Shown piece by piece: positions 1 through 7,409 of a DNA stretch of 64,000 nt. Numbering within the stretch: the stretch's first letter is position 1; the number at the start of each line of letters is the position of its first letter. The notes under the pieces were generated by a model that made no database searches, was not told the origin of the DNA, and saw only the letters and a program-made list of their open reading frames with translations. The position numbers were made by a program, and so were the translations under genes. The DNA is taken from NCBI GenBank assembly GCA_020634815.1, contig JACKBA010000014.1:71918-135917 (forward strand), given 5' to 3'. The DNA comes from Caldilineaceae bacterium. GTDB taxonomy: Bacteria; Chloroflexota; Anaerolineae; Caldilineales; Caldilineaceae.

Positions 1-222
1 AAAGAGGGCGTCGAGGTCGGCTTGCTCGCCGGAGAAGACGGCCGTCGTGCCGCCGACGCTGAGCGAGCCAATCGAGCGGCGGACTGCCTTGCGCAGTTCG
101 GCGCGCCAGCCGCTGCCCATCATCACATCCTCGGTCACTTCCTGGCCGCCAAGTTGCGCCAGGTAATCCTTCATCAACCAGAGCGGGACGCCGTAGTAGT
201 CGTGCTCGACCTGAACGCTCAT
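1..222 (-). CDS. Partial MoaD-associated small protein (3' end outside window)
   Basis: The reading frame starts at an ATG at 222 and runs off the left edge after 74 codons without a stop. Its ATG overlaps the TGA of the MoaD-like gene (ATGA, 219-222), so the two are almost certainly translationally coupled. The visible protein starts MSVQVEHDYYGVPLWLMKDY and continues with a GW-containing basic stretch and a short Gly-rich turn. From memory, a Thermus MoaD-related protein carries a C-terminal extra domain; this gene may be that domain as a separate protein, but I cannot confirm homology from the sequence alone. Function unknown; a role with the sulfur carrier is inferred only from the overlap. 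Confidence 0.6.
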   Translation of the reverse strand, partial: MSVQVEHDYYGVPLWLMKDYLAQLGGQEVTEDVMMGSGWRAELRKAVRRSIGSLSVGGTTAVFSGEQADLDALF

Positions 223-509
223 TTGCGCCGGGCCTGGCCGCCACCCACGGGTGGGAAGATGCACACGTCGGCATTGTCGGGGATGGGCATATCCAACCCA
301 CCCAGGTAGCGCACATCGCGGCCGTTCAAGAAGATATGGATATTCGAGCGCAGTTCGCCCTTGGCGTCGAATAATTCACGCTGCAAGCCCGGCCAGCGGA
401 CGAGCATCTCGTCGATCATCTGGCGGAAGGTATCGCCAGGACCGACAGCCAGGTCGGCCTCCTTGCCGCCCACAATCGGGCGCAGCGTGGCGTAGACACG
501 TACATTCAT
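219..509 (-). CDS. MoaD/ThiS-family ubiquitin-like sulfur carrier
   Basis: A 96-residue beta-grasp protein of the size of MoaD (small subunit of molybdopterin synthase). The N-terminus (MNVRVYATLRPIVGGKEAD) and the middle stretch IHIFLNGRDVRYLGG fit MoaD-like proteins, and the end contains the PPVGGG turn expected of these carriers. In canonical MoaD the protein ends exactly in Gly-Gly, which is adenylated and thiocarboxylated; here GGG is followed by QARRK, so either a protease trims the tail or it is a MoaD-like carrier with another sulfur-transfer role. The ATG at 509 follows a GGAAG-type ribosome site. It overlaps the next gene by four bases. Confidence 0.8.
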   Translation of the reverse strand: MNVRVYATLRPIVGGKEADLAVGPGDTFRQMIDEMLVRWPGLQRELFDAKGELRSNIHIFLNGRDVRYLGGLDMPIPDNADVCIFPPVGGGQARRK

Positions 510-937
510 GGTCGCACTTCCGATGTCAGGTTACGGGTAATGAGCCAATTTCCTGCGGCAGTGTACCACAGCGGGCCGCGTGCGACCAGTGATCCGGCTC
601 ACATGGATTGGAGATATCAGGTGGGGAAACGTCGTGGCGGGCGTCTCCTTGCTTCTTCGGAGAGCGCCCGCCACGTCACAGGTGTACTCAGGAGGTGCCG
701 CCTGGGGACCGGCTTTCCGGTGCTCCCTGACTTCGTCGGCGCATGCCTTCCAGAGCGGTGAGAACAGAATACTCGCATTCGGGGTGCGAGGGCAACCAGC
801 AAATGTCGTAAACCGCTACCCTTGGGTGTCAGGTTGTCGCGACTTTCACCGCCTCTGTCCGTATTGTTGGATGTAGGATGACGAGGAGATTGAACCGGCG
901 CCACTGGCGCCGCCAAATAGGAATGGAGAAACGAGTC
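510..937. other. 428-base gap with no convincing gene
   Basis: The gap lies between the start of the MoaD-like gene and the PspC gene, so it should carry divergent promoters. Short open frames here lack ribosome sites and recognisable protein character. The only clear structure is the hairpin at 633-675. I see no convincing -10/-35 pair. Confidence 0.5.
633..675. repeat. Intergenic inverted repeat (hairpin)
   Basis: The arm GTGGCGGGCGTCTCC (634-648) pairs with GGAGAGCGCCCGCCAC (659-674) with a single bulged base, closed by a C-G pair and a 10-base pyrimidine-rich loop. There is no T-run, so it is not a simple intrinsic terminator. Confidence 0.6.
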
Positions 938-1174
938 ATGGGAAATTCAACCAATCAATTGCGCCGGCAGGACGGGGTCGTAGGCGGCGTTTGTGGCGGC
1001 CTGGGCGCCTTTTTCGATATCGACCCGCTGTGGTTCCGCCTGCTCTTCATCTTCCTGATGCTGCCCGGCGGGCTGCCCGGCGTACTCATCTACCTGGTGC
1101 TGTGGGTGATCATCCCGCGCAAGAGCGTGAGTGTGCCGCCGGCTTCGGCAATCCAGCCACAGCAGCAGGGATAG
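938..1174 (+). CDS. PspC-domain membrane protein
   Basis: A 78-residue protein that is almost entirely one PspC domain: the cytoplasmic motif LRRQDGVVGGVCGGLGAFF is followed by IDPLWFRLLFIFLMLPGGLPG and a hydrophobic stretch ending WVIIPRK. PspC proteins sit in the inner membrane and take part in envelope-stress sensing; stand-alone short copies are common in Gram-positive bacteria and Chloroflexota. The frame is open upstream, but I chose the ATG at 938 because GGAGA lies about eight bases before it; an ATG at 923 is the alternative. It is monocistronic, closed by a perfect palindromic terminator, with no pspA neighbour visible. Confidence 0.85.
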   Translation: MGNSTNQLRRQDGVVGGVCGGLGAFFDIDPLWFRLLFIFLMLPGGLPGVLIYLVLWVIIPRKSVSVPPASAIQPQQQG

Positions 1175-1207
1175 GTATCGAAGCGTACGCCAGCGCTTCG
1201 CCAGACA

Positions 1208-1259
1208 CACCGCACAAAAAGGCACCGCCGCGATCGCGGCGGTGCCTTTTTGTGCGGTG
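1208..1259. terminator. Bidirectional terminator, 52-base perfect palindrome
   Basis: A perfect palindrome centred on CGATCG, with A5 and T5 runs inside the arms, lies between the convergent PspC and flavin reductase genes. The stem CCGCACAAAAAGGCACCGCC pairs with its exact complement, giving a U-tract in either direction. Confidence 0.9.
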
Positions 1260-1279
1260 GCCTTGTGGTGGAAATGGCG

Positions 1280-1807
1280 TCAGCGGCTGCCGGCCGTTGC
1301 CTGGGCCGGCAATTGCACCGGGTGCTCCGCCAACAGGCGCCAGTTGCGCTTGAAATAGAGCAGTGGCTCGCTCTCGTTGCCGGCGCCGGCGGCCAGCACC
1401 TCGCCGACGAAAATGGTGTGGTCGCCGCCGTCGAACGAATGGCTGAGCTTGCAGTCGAGCCACGCCATGACGTCGGGCAGGATGGGCGAACCGGTCGCCG
1501 CGGTGTGCGTTTCGATGCCGGCGAAGCGATCCTCCAATTCCGGGACCATGCCGGCAAAGCGCATGCCCCAGTCCAGATGGCGCGTGCCCAGGATATTGAC
1601 CGCAAAGACGCCGCTCTGCGCGATTGCCTGGTTGGTGAAGAGCTTGCGCGACACGCAAATGAGAATCTGCGGCGGGTCGAGGCTGACGCTCGTCAGCGAA
1701 CTGGCCGTGATGCCCACGGGCTGGCCATCCGCGTGCGTCGTCACCACCGTTACGCCCGATGCCCAGTTCGACAGGGCATTCTTGAATTCTTGTACGTCGA
1801 TACTCAT
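1280..1807 (-). CDS. Flavin reductase-like FMN-binding protein
   Basis: About 175 residues with the flavin-reductase split-barrel signature: FKNALSNWASGVTVVTTHAD, GITASSLTSVSLDPPQILIC, and GVFAVNILG. This family includes the small reductase component of two-component monooxygenases (HpaC-like) and supplies reduced FMN or FAD. The start at 1807 is preferred because GGGGAG sits six bases upstream; a TTG six bases earlier is possible. The C-terminus DHTIFVGEVLAAGAGNESEP contains the conserved loop that binds the flavin phosphate region in relatives. No partner monooxygenase is adjacent, so the physiological acceptor is unknown. Confidence 0.85.
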   Translation of the reverse strand: MSIDVQEFKNALSNWASGVTVVTTHADGQPVGITASSLTSVSLDPPQILICVSRKLFTNQAIAQSGVFAVNILGTRHLDWGMRFAGMVPELEDRFAGIETHTAATGSPILPDVMAWLDCKLSHSFDGGDHTIFVGEVLAAGAGNESEPLLYFKRNWRLLAEHPVQLPAQATAGSR

Positions 1808-2050
1808 CGCCAACTCCCCACGTCAATAATGCACGGATAACACGTTAAGTGTAGCGCGCCCCACCGGCGGGTGATGTAATGTCTACTCCGCATGTACCCT
1901 GCCCCCGAAGGCGAGTCGCTGCACCTGGCATGTTGGCGCAACGCGATGCGCGCTTTGTTGACAGCAGCGCCACACCGATCAAAAATGGCGCTTGCGCTTG
2001 TGAATTATTGCACATGCCGAATATACCAGGAGACTATTGAACTGCTCACT

Positions 2051-2842
2051 ATGAACCGCACAGATTCGTTCGTACACATGCTGGGCACGGGCGTCGCAAC
2101 GCTTGCGCTGGCCACGCTGCTCGCGGGTTGCGGCGCCACCCCAACCCCCGACGTTGCCGACGTCACGCCCATTCCCGTTTACACGCCATGGTCAGCCGCG
2201 GCGGCGCCGGCCGAAGCGACGGCAACTGCCACGCCGCTGCCCGCCACACAAGAACCCACCGCCCTGCCGCCAACGGCCACGACGGCGCCCACCGCGACGC
2301 AAGAGCCAAGTGCCACGCCGGAGGCGACCGCAACCTCGGAGGCAACTGCGACACCGGTGCCAACGGCGACGGCCAAGCCAACCGCAACAGAGTTGCCGGC
2401 TGCAACCGAGACGCAAGCTGCCCCGGAAGCGCCGGCCACTGAGCCGGCCGCGGCTGTGGAGACGCCCGCGGCGGAAGCTCCTGCCGAGACAGCGCCGGCC
2501 GACGCCATGCAGTTGCCGGCCGATTTTGCAGCCGCGTTGGAGGGTGCCGACGCCGCCAACGGCGAGCAACTCACCGTCTCCAACGGCTGCATCGCCTGTC
2601 ACTCGCTGGTCGAGGGCCAGACGCTGGTCGGCCCGTCCTGGTATGGCGTGGGCAGCCATGCTGAAAATCGCGTCCCGGGCGAATCGGCGCCCTTCTATCT
2701 CTACCAGAGCATCATGGAGCCCAACGCGCACGTGGTTGAAGGATTCACGCCCGACCTCATGCCCAAGGTCTACGCCGACACGCTATCGACGGCGCAGATC
2801 GCCGATATCGTCGCCTACCTGTTGAGCCTGCAAGCGGAATAG
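2051..2842 (+). CDS. Cytochrome c lipoprotein with Pro/Ala/Thr linker
   Basis: The protein (263 residues) has a lipoprotein signal with lipobox LLAGC (about residue 27), then a low-complexity linker of about 130 residues made of Pro, Thr, Ala and Glu, then a single class-I cytochrome c domain. The heme motif is C180-I-A-C183-H184, and M237 in LMPKVYAD is a likely sixth ligand. It should be an outer-face, membrane-tethered electron carrier. The frame is open further upstream (from 1892) but the signal peptide starts at the ATG at 2051; the AGGAG at 2028-2032 is about 18 bases away, unusually far. The neighbours are unrelated. Confidence 0.85.
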   Translation: MNRTDSFVHMLGTGVATLALATLLAGCGATPTPDVADVTPIPVYTPWSAAAAPAEATATATPLPATQEPTALPPTATTAPTATQEPSATPEATATSEATATPVPTATAKPTATELPAATETQAAPEAPATEPAAAVETPAAEAPAETAPADAMQLPADFAAALEGADAANGEQLTVSNGCIACHSLVEGQTLVGPSWYGVGSHAENRVPGESAPFYLYQSIMEPNAHVVEGFTPDLMPKVYADTLSTAQIADIVAYLLSLQAE

Positions 2843-2861
2843 CACTTTGACCCGCAACCGG

Positions 2862-2891
2862 TTTGGATGATGGTTGCGCCTTTGCTAGAAT
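2862..2891 (+). promoter_or_regulatory. Candidate promoter, extended -10
   Basis: TTTGGA, an 18-base spacer and TAGAAT preceded by TGC (extended -10) lie about 58 bases upstream of the ATG at 2949. Confidence 0.45.
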
Positions 2892-2948
2892 CAAATCAAC
2901 CATGCAATGTGGCGCAACAGCGCAAATCCAGAGGAGAACGAACACGCA

Positions 2949-3248
2949 ATGAAGGCGATGTTGTATCTTTCCGGCAAAGAGGAACCCGTGGCGGTCTTCG
3001 ACGAGGTGACGATCGTCACGATGAACGATAATCACAAGGTCAGCCCGGCGCGCATCAGCTACAAGTCGAAGCAACTCAGCAGCGGCAAAGCTATGGTCGA
3101 GTTGTATCGCCATGAAAAGATGCGCCTGCAACTGGAAGACGGCCAGGAAGCAGAGGTTTTGCTGACCCATTCCAGCCTCGACATGGAAGGCAACGCGGTC
3201 GGCGTGCTGCGCGTGCTGGGCGACTTCAAGGAAGCCGCGCACGCCTGA
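2949..3248 (+). CDS. Small conserved-looking hypothetical protein
   Basis: A 99-residue soluble protein starting MKAMLYLSGKEEPVAVFDEV that I do not recognise. Alternating hydrophobic and polar residues suggest a mostly beta fold, with no membrane segment, Cys cluster or catalytic-looking motif. A good AGGAG ribosome site at 2933-2937 and an extended -10 promoter upstream, plus a strong terminator 60 bases downstream, support a real single-gene transcription unit. Confidence 0.7.
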   Translation: MKAMLYLSGKEEPVAVFDEVTIVTMNDNHKVSPARISYKSKQLSSGKAMVELYRHEKMRLQLEDGQEAEVLLTHSSLDMEGNAVGVLRVLGDFKEAAHA

Positions 3249-3306
3249 ACCCACCGTCGATTTTGCGGGAACCACACGCTGCGTGTGAACGTCTGAATGA
3301 TTGGTA

Positions 3307-3338
3307 CGGCCAGCCTGTACGGGCTGGCCGCTTTTTTT
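3307..3338 (+). terminator. Intrinsic terminator
   Basis: The nine-base stem CGGCCAGCC / GGCTGGCCG has a six-base loop and is followed by a T7 run. It closes the transcript of the 99-residue protein gene. Confidence 0.9.
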
Positions 3339-3368
3339 GTGAACGCAGCGAATCATGGAAGCGTGCGG

Positions 3369-3908
3369 ATGATCCAGTCACAGGCGCCGGCCCCACAAGA
3401 GAATGTACCACTGCCGCCGACTTCGGACGGGCGCGCGCGCCGCTCCTACTTCTGGCCGGGCTTCGCGCTGGGTTTTGCCCTGCTGGCGCTGGCCAGTTGC
3501 GGCGGTATCGCCATTGCGCTGGGGCTCAACCAACTCAGCCTGGCCGAGATTCAGGGCAACGGCGCCGTGTGGACGCCGCCCCCCTATACCCCGGCGCCCA
3601 CCCCGCTGCCAGCCGCCGAAGCCGTCGACAGCCAGAGCGTGTCGGCCCGCTTTGCGCCGGAACAAGCCGTTCGTAACCTGACCAACAGCCGCGTCAACGT
3701 GCGCTCCACGCCGGGCTATCTCAGCAAGCCGGATGGTGACGTCATCGGCGTTCTGCCCCCGGCCGGCACAGCCATTATCCTGGGCGAGAGCCAACTGGCC
3801 GACAACCTCGTCTGGTGGCGCGTGCGCGCGGCCGTTGCCGACGGCCGCGCCATCGATGGCTGGGTTGCCGAAGCCACCGCGTCCGGCGTGCAGATTCTCG
3901 GCCAGTAG
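3369..3908 (+). CDS. Membrane-anchored protein with SH3-like (SH3b) domain
   Basis: A 179-residue protein: a short cytoplasmic Pro-rich N-terminus, one membrane segment (GFALGFALLALASCGGIAIA, about residues 31-50), a Pro-rich spacer, then an extracytoplasmic bacterial SH3-like domain (RVNVRSTPGYLSK...VIGVLPPAGTAIIL...WWRVRAA...DGWVAEA). Such domains bind peptidoglycan or protein ligands. The open frame extends upstream through the terminator hairpin, so the ATG at 3369 is the realistic start. No operon partner is evident. Confidence 0.8.
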   Translation: MIQSQAPAPQENVPLPPTSDGRARRSYFWPGFALGFALLALASCGGIAIALGLNQLSLAEIQGNGAVWTPPPYTPAPTPLPAAEAVDSQSVSARFAPEQAVRNLTNSRVNVRSTPGYLSKPDGDVIGVLPPAGTAIILGESQLADNLVWWRVRAAVADGRAIDGWVAEATASGVQILGQ

Positions 3909-4024
3909 CGTCGCACCCTGGTGCGCCTGCATTCACGCCCCTTCTGGTAGAACTCAACGCGGTCTGTTCGTGAACGAGCGCGGGCTGCGGGCTCCCTGCG
4001 CGCGAAGTGGGATGCAGCGCGCAG

Positions 4025-4033
4025 TGGTATACT
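4025..4033 (+). promoter_or_regulatory. Candidate extended -10 promoter
   Basis: TGGTATACT is a TGn extended -10 element 47 bases before the ATG at 4080; no good -35 is visible. Confidence 0.4.
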
Positions 4034-4079
4034 GACAGCACTAACTTCCTTGCTGTTCTACCAACCGCGAGGCTGGCCA

Positions 4080-4877
4080 ATGACCATTGCAACCGATACC
4101 CGCACCGCAAGCCTCGCCATTCTGCGCGAGCGAATCAGTGCAGGCCGGATTGGCTGGGGTGCGCCGCTCGTCATGGTGGCAATCCGCACGTTGCTCTTTC
4201 TTGCCTGGCAGGGTGGCGCCGCAGCGCTCTTTGCCATGACAGGCGTGCCGCATCCGCTGGCAGCGTCCGCTGCATGGTGGCCGGTGACGATCGTGGGCGC
4301 CAACCTGATGACGCTCGCCGTGCTGCTCCGCCTGCTGCACCGGGAGGGTGGCCGCTATCGGGAGATGATTCGCATCGATCGCCGGACGTCCGGCCGCGAT
4401 CTGCTGGCCGTGCTGGGTGTGACGTTGTTCGCCGGCCTGGCCGCAACCATGCCTGGTACGCTCGTCTCCATGGCGCTGTGGGGCGATCCCATGACCGGGT
4501 CGGAGATGGTTTTTCGCCCCGTACCGCTGTGGGCCGCAGCGTTTGCCCTGGTCGCCTTCCCCGTCACCATTGCCCTGAGCGAGTTGCCGACCTATTTCGG
4601 CTACGCCATGCCGCGCCTGGCCCTGCTCTCCGGTCGCTGGTGGCTGGCCATCCTCATCACGGCCGGCGGTCTCGCCGTTCAGCACTGCGCGCTCCCCTTC
4701 TTGCCGGACTGGCGCTTCTTGCTCTGGCGCGGGCTCATGTACCTGCCCTTTGCCCTGCTGCTGGCTGGTGTGCTGGCCTGGCGCCCGCGCCTGCTGCCCT
4801 ATCTCATGGTCATCCACGGGCTGCTGGATTTCGCCGCCGCCTGGCTCTTCTTTTCGTTGTCCGCAGCGGCGCCATGA
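4080..4877 (+). CDS. CPBP/Abi-like polytopic membrane protein
   Basis: A 265-residue protein with about seven or eight hydrophobic segments. The stretch SELPTYFGYAMPRL, followed by a helix ending GGLAVQHC and a late HGLLDF, resembles the conserved region of CPBP intramembrane metalloproteases, but the usual EExxxR is degenerate (SELPTYF), so proteolytic activity is doubtful. It starts at the ATG at 4080 behind a GAGG site. Its TGA overlaps the ATG of the DUF1848 gene (ATGA, 4874-4877), so the two are translationally coupled. The functional link between them is unknown. Confidence 0.65.
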   Translation: MTIATDTRTASLAILRERISAGRIGWGAPLVMVAIRTLLFLAWQGGAAALFAMTGVPHPLAASAAWWPVTIVGANLMTLAVLLRLLHREGGRYREMIRIDRRTSGRDLLAVLGVTLFAGLAATMPGTLVSMALWGDPMTGSEMVFRPVPLWAAAFALVAFPVTIALSELPTYFGYAMPRLALLSGRWWLAILITAGGLAVQHCALPFLPDWRFLLWRGLMYLPFALLLAGVLAWRPRLLPYLMVIHGLLDFAAAWLFFSLSAAAP

Positions 4878-5764
4878 TCATCAGCGCCAGCCGCCGCACC
4901 GATATTCCTGCCTTCTATGCGCCCTGGCTCATGAATCGCCTTCGCGCCGGCTTCTGCACGGTGCCGAATCCATTCAACCGCAACCAGGTCAGCCGTATTT
5001 CGCTGCTGCCGCAAGATGTGGACGTGATCGTCTTCTGGACGCGCAACGCGCGGCCGCTGCTGGCCCATCTCGCCGAGCTGGACGATCGCGGCTACCGCTA
5101 CTACTTCCAGTACACGATCCTCGACAACCCGCGGCTGGTCGACCAGAAGACGCCGCCGTTGGAGCAGGCGATTGCCACCTTCCAGGCATTGGCCGCGCAC
5201 GTTGGCCCGCAGCGCGTCATCTGGCGCTACGATCCCATCGTGCTGAGCGAGCAGACAGACGCCGCCTTTCACCTCGATCGCTACGCGTGGATCGCCGAGC
5301 AGTTGGCCGGCTGCACCACGCGTTCGGTCATCAGCGTACTCGACCGCTACAAAAAGGCGGAGGGGCGGTTGCGGGCTGTAGCCGAGCAAGGCCTTGCCAT
5401 TGCCGGTGAAGCGGACGATACCTGGCCGGGGTTCGCAGCACTGATACAAGGCATGGTGCAGAGCGCCACCGCCAACGGCATGGAAATCGTGAGTTGCGCC
5501 GAGGAGATCGACCTGGCGCGCTATGGCGTGCGGCCGGGAAAATGCATCGACGACGACTATATCTTTGCCGCGTTTGGACTGCGCGTCGGCGGCACAAAAG
5601 ACCCAAGCCAGCGCGCGGCCTGTGGCTGCATCGCCAGCCGCGACATCGGCATGTACGATAGCTGCCTCTTCGGCTGCCAGTACTGCTACGCCACCTCCAG
5701 CTTCGACCGCGCCCGCGCCAACCACGCGGCGCACGATCCGCTGGCGACCTCATTGCTTTCATGA
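4874..5764 (+). CDS. DUF1848-family protein with C-terminal CX3CX2C cluster
   Basis: A 296-residue protein beginning MIISASRRTDIPAFYAPW, the hallmark start of the uncharacterised DUF1848 family. Internal motifs DVIVFWTRNARPLL and WRYDPIVLS also fit. The C-terminus has C250-G-C252 and then C264-x3-C268-x2-C271 (YDSCLFGCQYCYA), the spacing of a radical-SAM [4Fe-4S] site, here at the far end of the protein instead of the usual N-terminal position. The gene overlaps its upstream neighbour and lies 17 bases before a photolyase gene, so a redox or DNA-repair role is possible but is only inferred from context. Confidence 0.85.
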   Translation: MIISASRRTDIPAFYAPWLMNRLRAGFCTVPNPFNRNQVSRISLLPQDVDVIVFWTRNARPLLAHLAELDDRGYRYYFQYTILDNPRLVDQKTPPLEQAIATFQALAAHVGPQRVIWRYDPIVLSEQTDAAFHLDRYAWIAEQLAGCTTRSVISVLDRYKKAEGRLRAVAEQGLAIAGEADDTWPGFAALIQGMVQSATANGMEIVSCAEEIDLARYGVRPGKCIDDDYIFAAFGLRVGGTKDPSQRAACGCIASRDIGMYDSCLFGCQYCYATSSFDRARANHAAHDPLATSLLS

Positions 5765-5781
5765 TAGGGGAACCGTAGCGT

Positions 5782-7323
5782 ATGCCGCACATCTCCGTGT
5801 GGATCCTGGGCGATCAACTGCTGGCCGCGCACCCGGCCCTGGCTGCGGCCGAGGCGTTGACCGATCGCGCCAACATCCGCGTCGTGCTGGTCGAGAGCGC
5901 GCAGCGCCTGGCGCGCCTGCCCTACCAGCGCAAGAAGCTCGTGCTGCTGCTCAGCGCCATGCGTCACTATGCCGAGGAGTTGCGCAAGGCCGGCTTCACC
6001 GTTGAGTATGTCCGCGCCGCCACGGCCGGAGAGGGGCTGCGCCGGCACGTCGCCGCGTGGCAGCCAGAGCGGCTGCTCACCATGGCCGCTGCCGAGTACG
6101 GCGGGCGGCGCTTCCAGCAGGAGCGGTTGGCCGGCCTGCTTGGCGTGCCGGTCGACCTCCTGCCCAACACGCAGTTCCTCAGCGGCCGCCACGATCCCTA
6201 TCCGCAGCCCGACAAGCGGGTCATCCTGGAGAACTTCTATCGCAGCCTGCGCCGCCACTGGAAGCTGCTGATCGACGACGCTGGCGCGCCGGTGGGCGGC
6301 GCGTGGAACTTCGACCAGGAGAACCGCAAGCCGCTGCCCAAGAGCGGGCTGGCCATACCGGAGCCGGTGCGCTTTACGCCAGATGCCATCACGCAGGCGG
6401 TGATGGCCGAGGTGGCCGCGCTGCCGCAAGGCGTGGGCGACAGCGGCGGATTCGATCTCGCCGTCACACGCGCCGATGCCGAGACGGCGTTCGAGGACTT
6501 CATCCGCCACCGGCTGCACGCCTTCGGCCCCTATGAGGACGCCATGAGCCGGCACAGCGCCGTCCTCTTTCATTCGCTGCTCTCGCCCTACATGAACATC
6601 GGCCTGCTCGACCCGCTCGTCATGGCCCGGCGCGCCGAACAGGCATACCGGGATGGCCTGGCGCCCATCGCCTCGGTCGAAGGCTTTGTCCGTCAGGTGG
6701 TGGGCTGGCGCGAGTACATCTACTGGCAATACTGGCAGCAAATGCCCGGCTTGCTTGCTGCAAATAGCTGGCAGCACACACGATCCATGCCGCAGTTCTT
6801 CTGGGACGGCGCTACGGAGATGAACTGCCTGCACCACGTGGTCGATCGCGTCATCGCCACGGGCTACTCGCACCACATCGAGCGGCTGATGGTGATCTGC
6901 AATTTCTGCCTGCTGGCCGGTATCGATCCCGCCGCGGTCAACGCGTGGTTTCTGGCCTTCTACGTCGACGCCTATGAGTGGGTGGTGGCGCCCAACGTCA
7001 TCGGCATGGGTCTCAACGCCGATGGCGGGCAGATTGCGACCAAGCCCTACATCGCTTCGGCCAACTACATCAACAAGATGAGCGACTACTGCGCCGGCTG
7101 CCGCTTCAATCCCAAACAGCGCACCGGCAAGGAAGCCTGCCCGTACAACTTTCTCTACTGGAATTTCCTGCTGGAGCACGAGGAGACCCTGCGCGCCAAC
7201 CCGCGTTCCGGGCCGGCAGTGTTGGGGCTCAAGCATCTATCGCCAGCCGAACGCAGCGCCGTCCGCGACCAGGCGACCAACTTCCTGGCCAGCCTCCCCG
7301 CGTACAAAGATAGCAAAGAATAG
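5782..7323 (+). CDS. Fe-S prokaryotic (6-4) photolyase / FeS-BCP cryptochrome
   Basis: A 513-residue member of the deoxyribodipyrimidine photolyase-related family (FeS-BCP, the PhrB type of Agrobacterium). The N-terminal alpha/beta domain (residues 1-130, VWILGDQLL...) would hold the antenna chromophore. The helical domain contains the motifs LLSPYMNIGLLDPL, VGWREYIYWQYW and EWVVAPNVIGMGLNADGG. Cys373 (or Cys376), Cys437, Cys440 and Cys453 match the four-Cys iron-sulfur site of the family. Family members bind FAD and repair (6-4) photoproducts with light. A GGGGA ribosome site precedes the ATG at 5782. The TAG stop lies inside an intergenic inverted repeat. Operon with DUF1848 is likely. Confidence 0.92.
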   Translation: MPHISVWILGDQLLAAHPALAAAEALTDRANIRVVLVESAQRLARLPYQRKKLVLLLSAMRHYAEELRKAGFTVEYVRAATAGEGLRRHVAAWQPERLLTMAAAEYGGRRFQQERLAGLLGVPVDLLPNTQFLSGRHDPYPQPDKRVILENFYRSLRRHWKLLIDDAGAPVGGAWNFDQENRKPLPKSGLAIPEPVRFTPDAITQAVMAEVAALPQGVGDSGGFDLAVTRADAETAFEDFIRHRLHAFGPYEDAMSRHSAVLFHSLLSPYMNIGLLDPLVMARRAEQAYRDGLAPIASVEGFVRQVVGWREYIYWQYWQQMPGLLAANSWQHTRSMPQFFWDGATEMNCLHHVVDRVIATGYSHHIERLMVICNFCLLAGIDPAAVNAWFLAFYVDAYEWVVAPNVIGMGLNADGGQIATKPYIASANYINKMSDYCAGCRFNPKQRTGKEACPYNFLYWNFLLEHEETLRANPRSGPAVLGLKHLSPAERSAVRDQATNFLASLPAYKDSKE

Positions 7324-7409
7324 AACGCGGATAACGCGGATCGGGCGGATCGACACGGATGAAGAAAATCAGCGAAAATCTGCTCGATCCGCGTTATCCG
7401 CGTTCTATT
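7319..7409. repeat. AATAGAACGCGG-type inverted repeat
   Basis: Perfect 25-base arms (7319-7343 and 7385-7409, beginning AATAGAACGCGGATAACGCG) flank a 41-base centre. The arms contain the TAG stop of the photolyase gene (7321-7323) and, on the other strand, the TAG stop of the di-heme peroxidase gene (7405-7407). Related copies lie at 38001, 62734 and 62816. It could also act as a bidirectional terminator or mRNA end stabiliser. Confidence 0.9.

Noticed and set aside
4799..5734. Long open frame on the minus strand antisense to DUF1848
   Set aside because: It lacks motifs and a ribosome site; high-GC third-position bias in the true gene creates such frames.
5686..7236. Long minus-strand frame antisense to the photolyase
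   Set aside because: The plus-strand frame has clear photolyase motifs and Cys ligands; the antisense translation has none.
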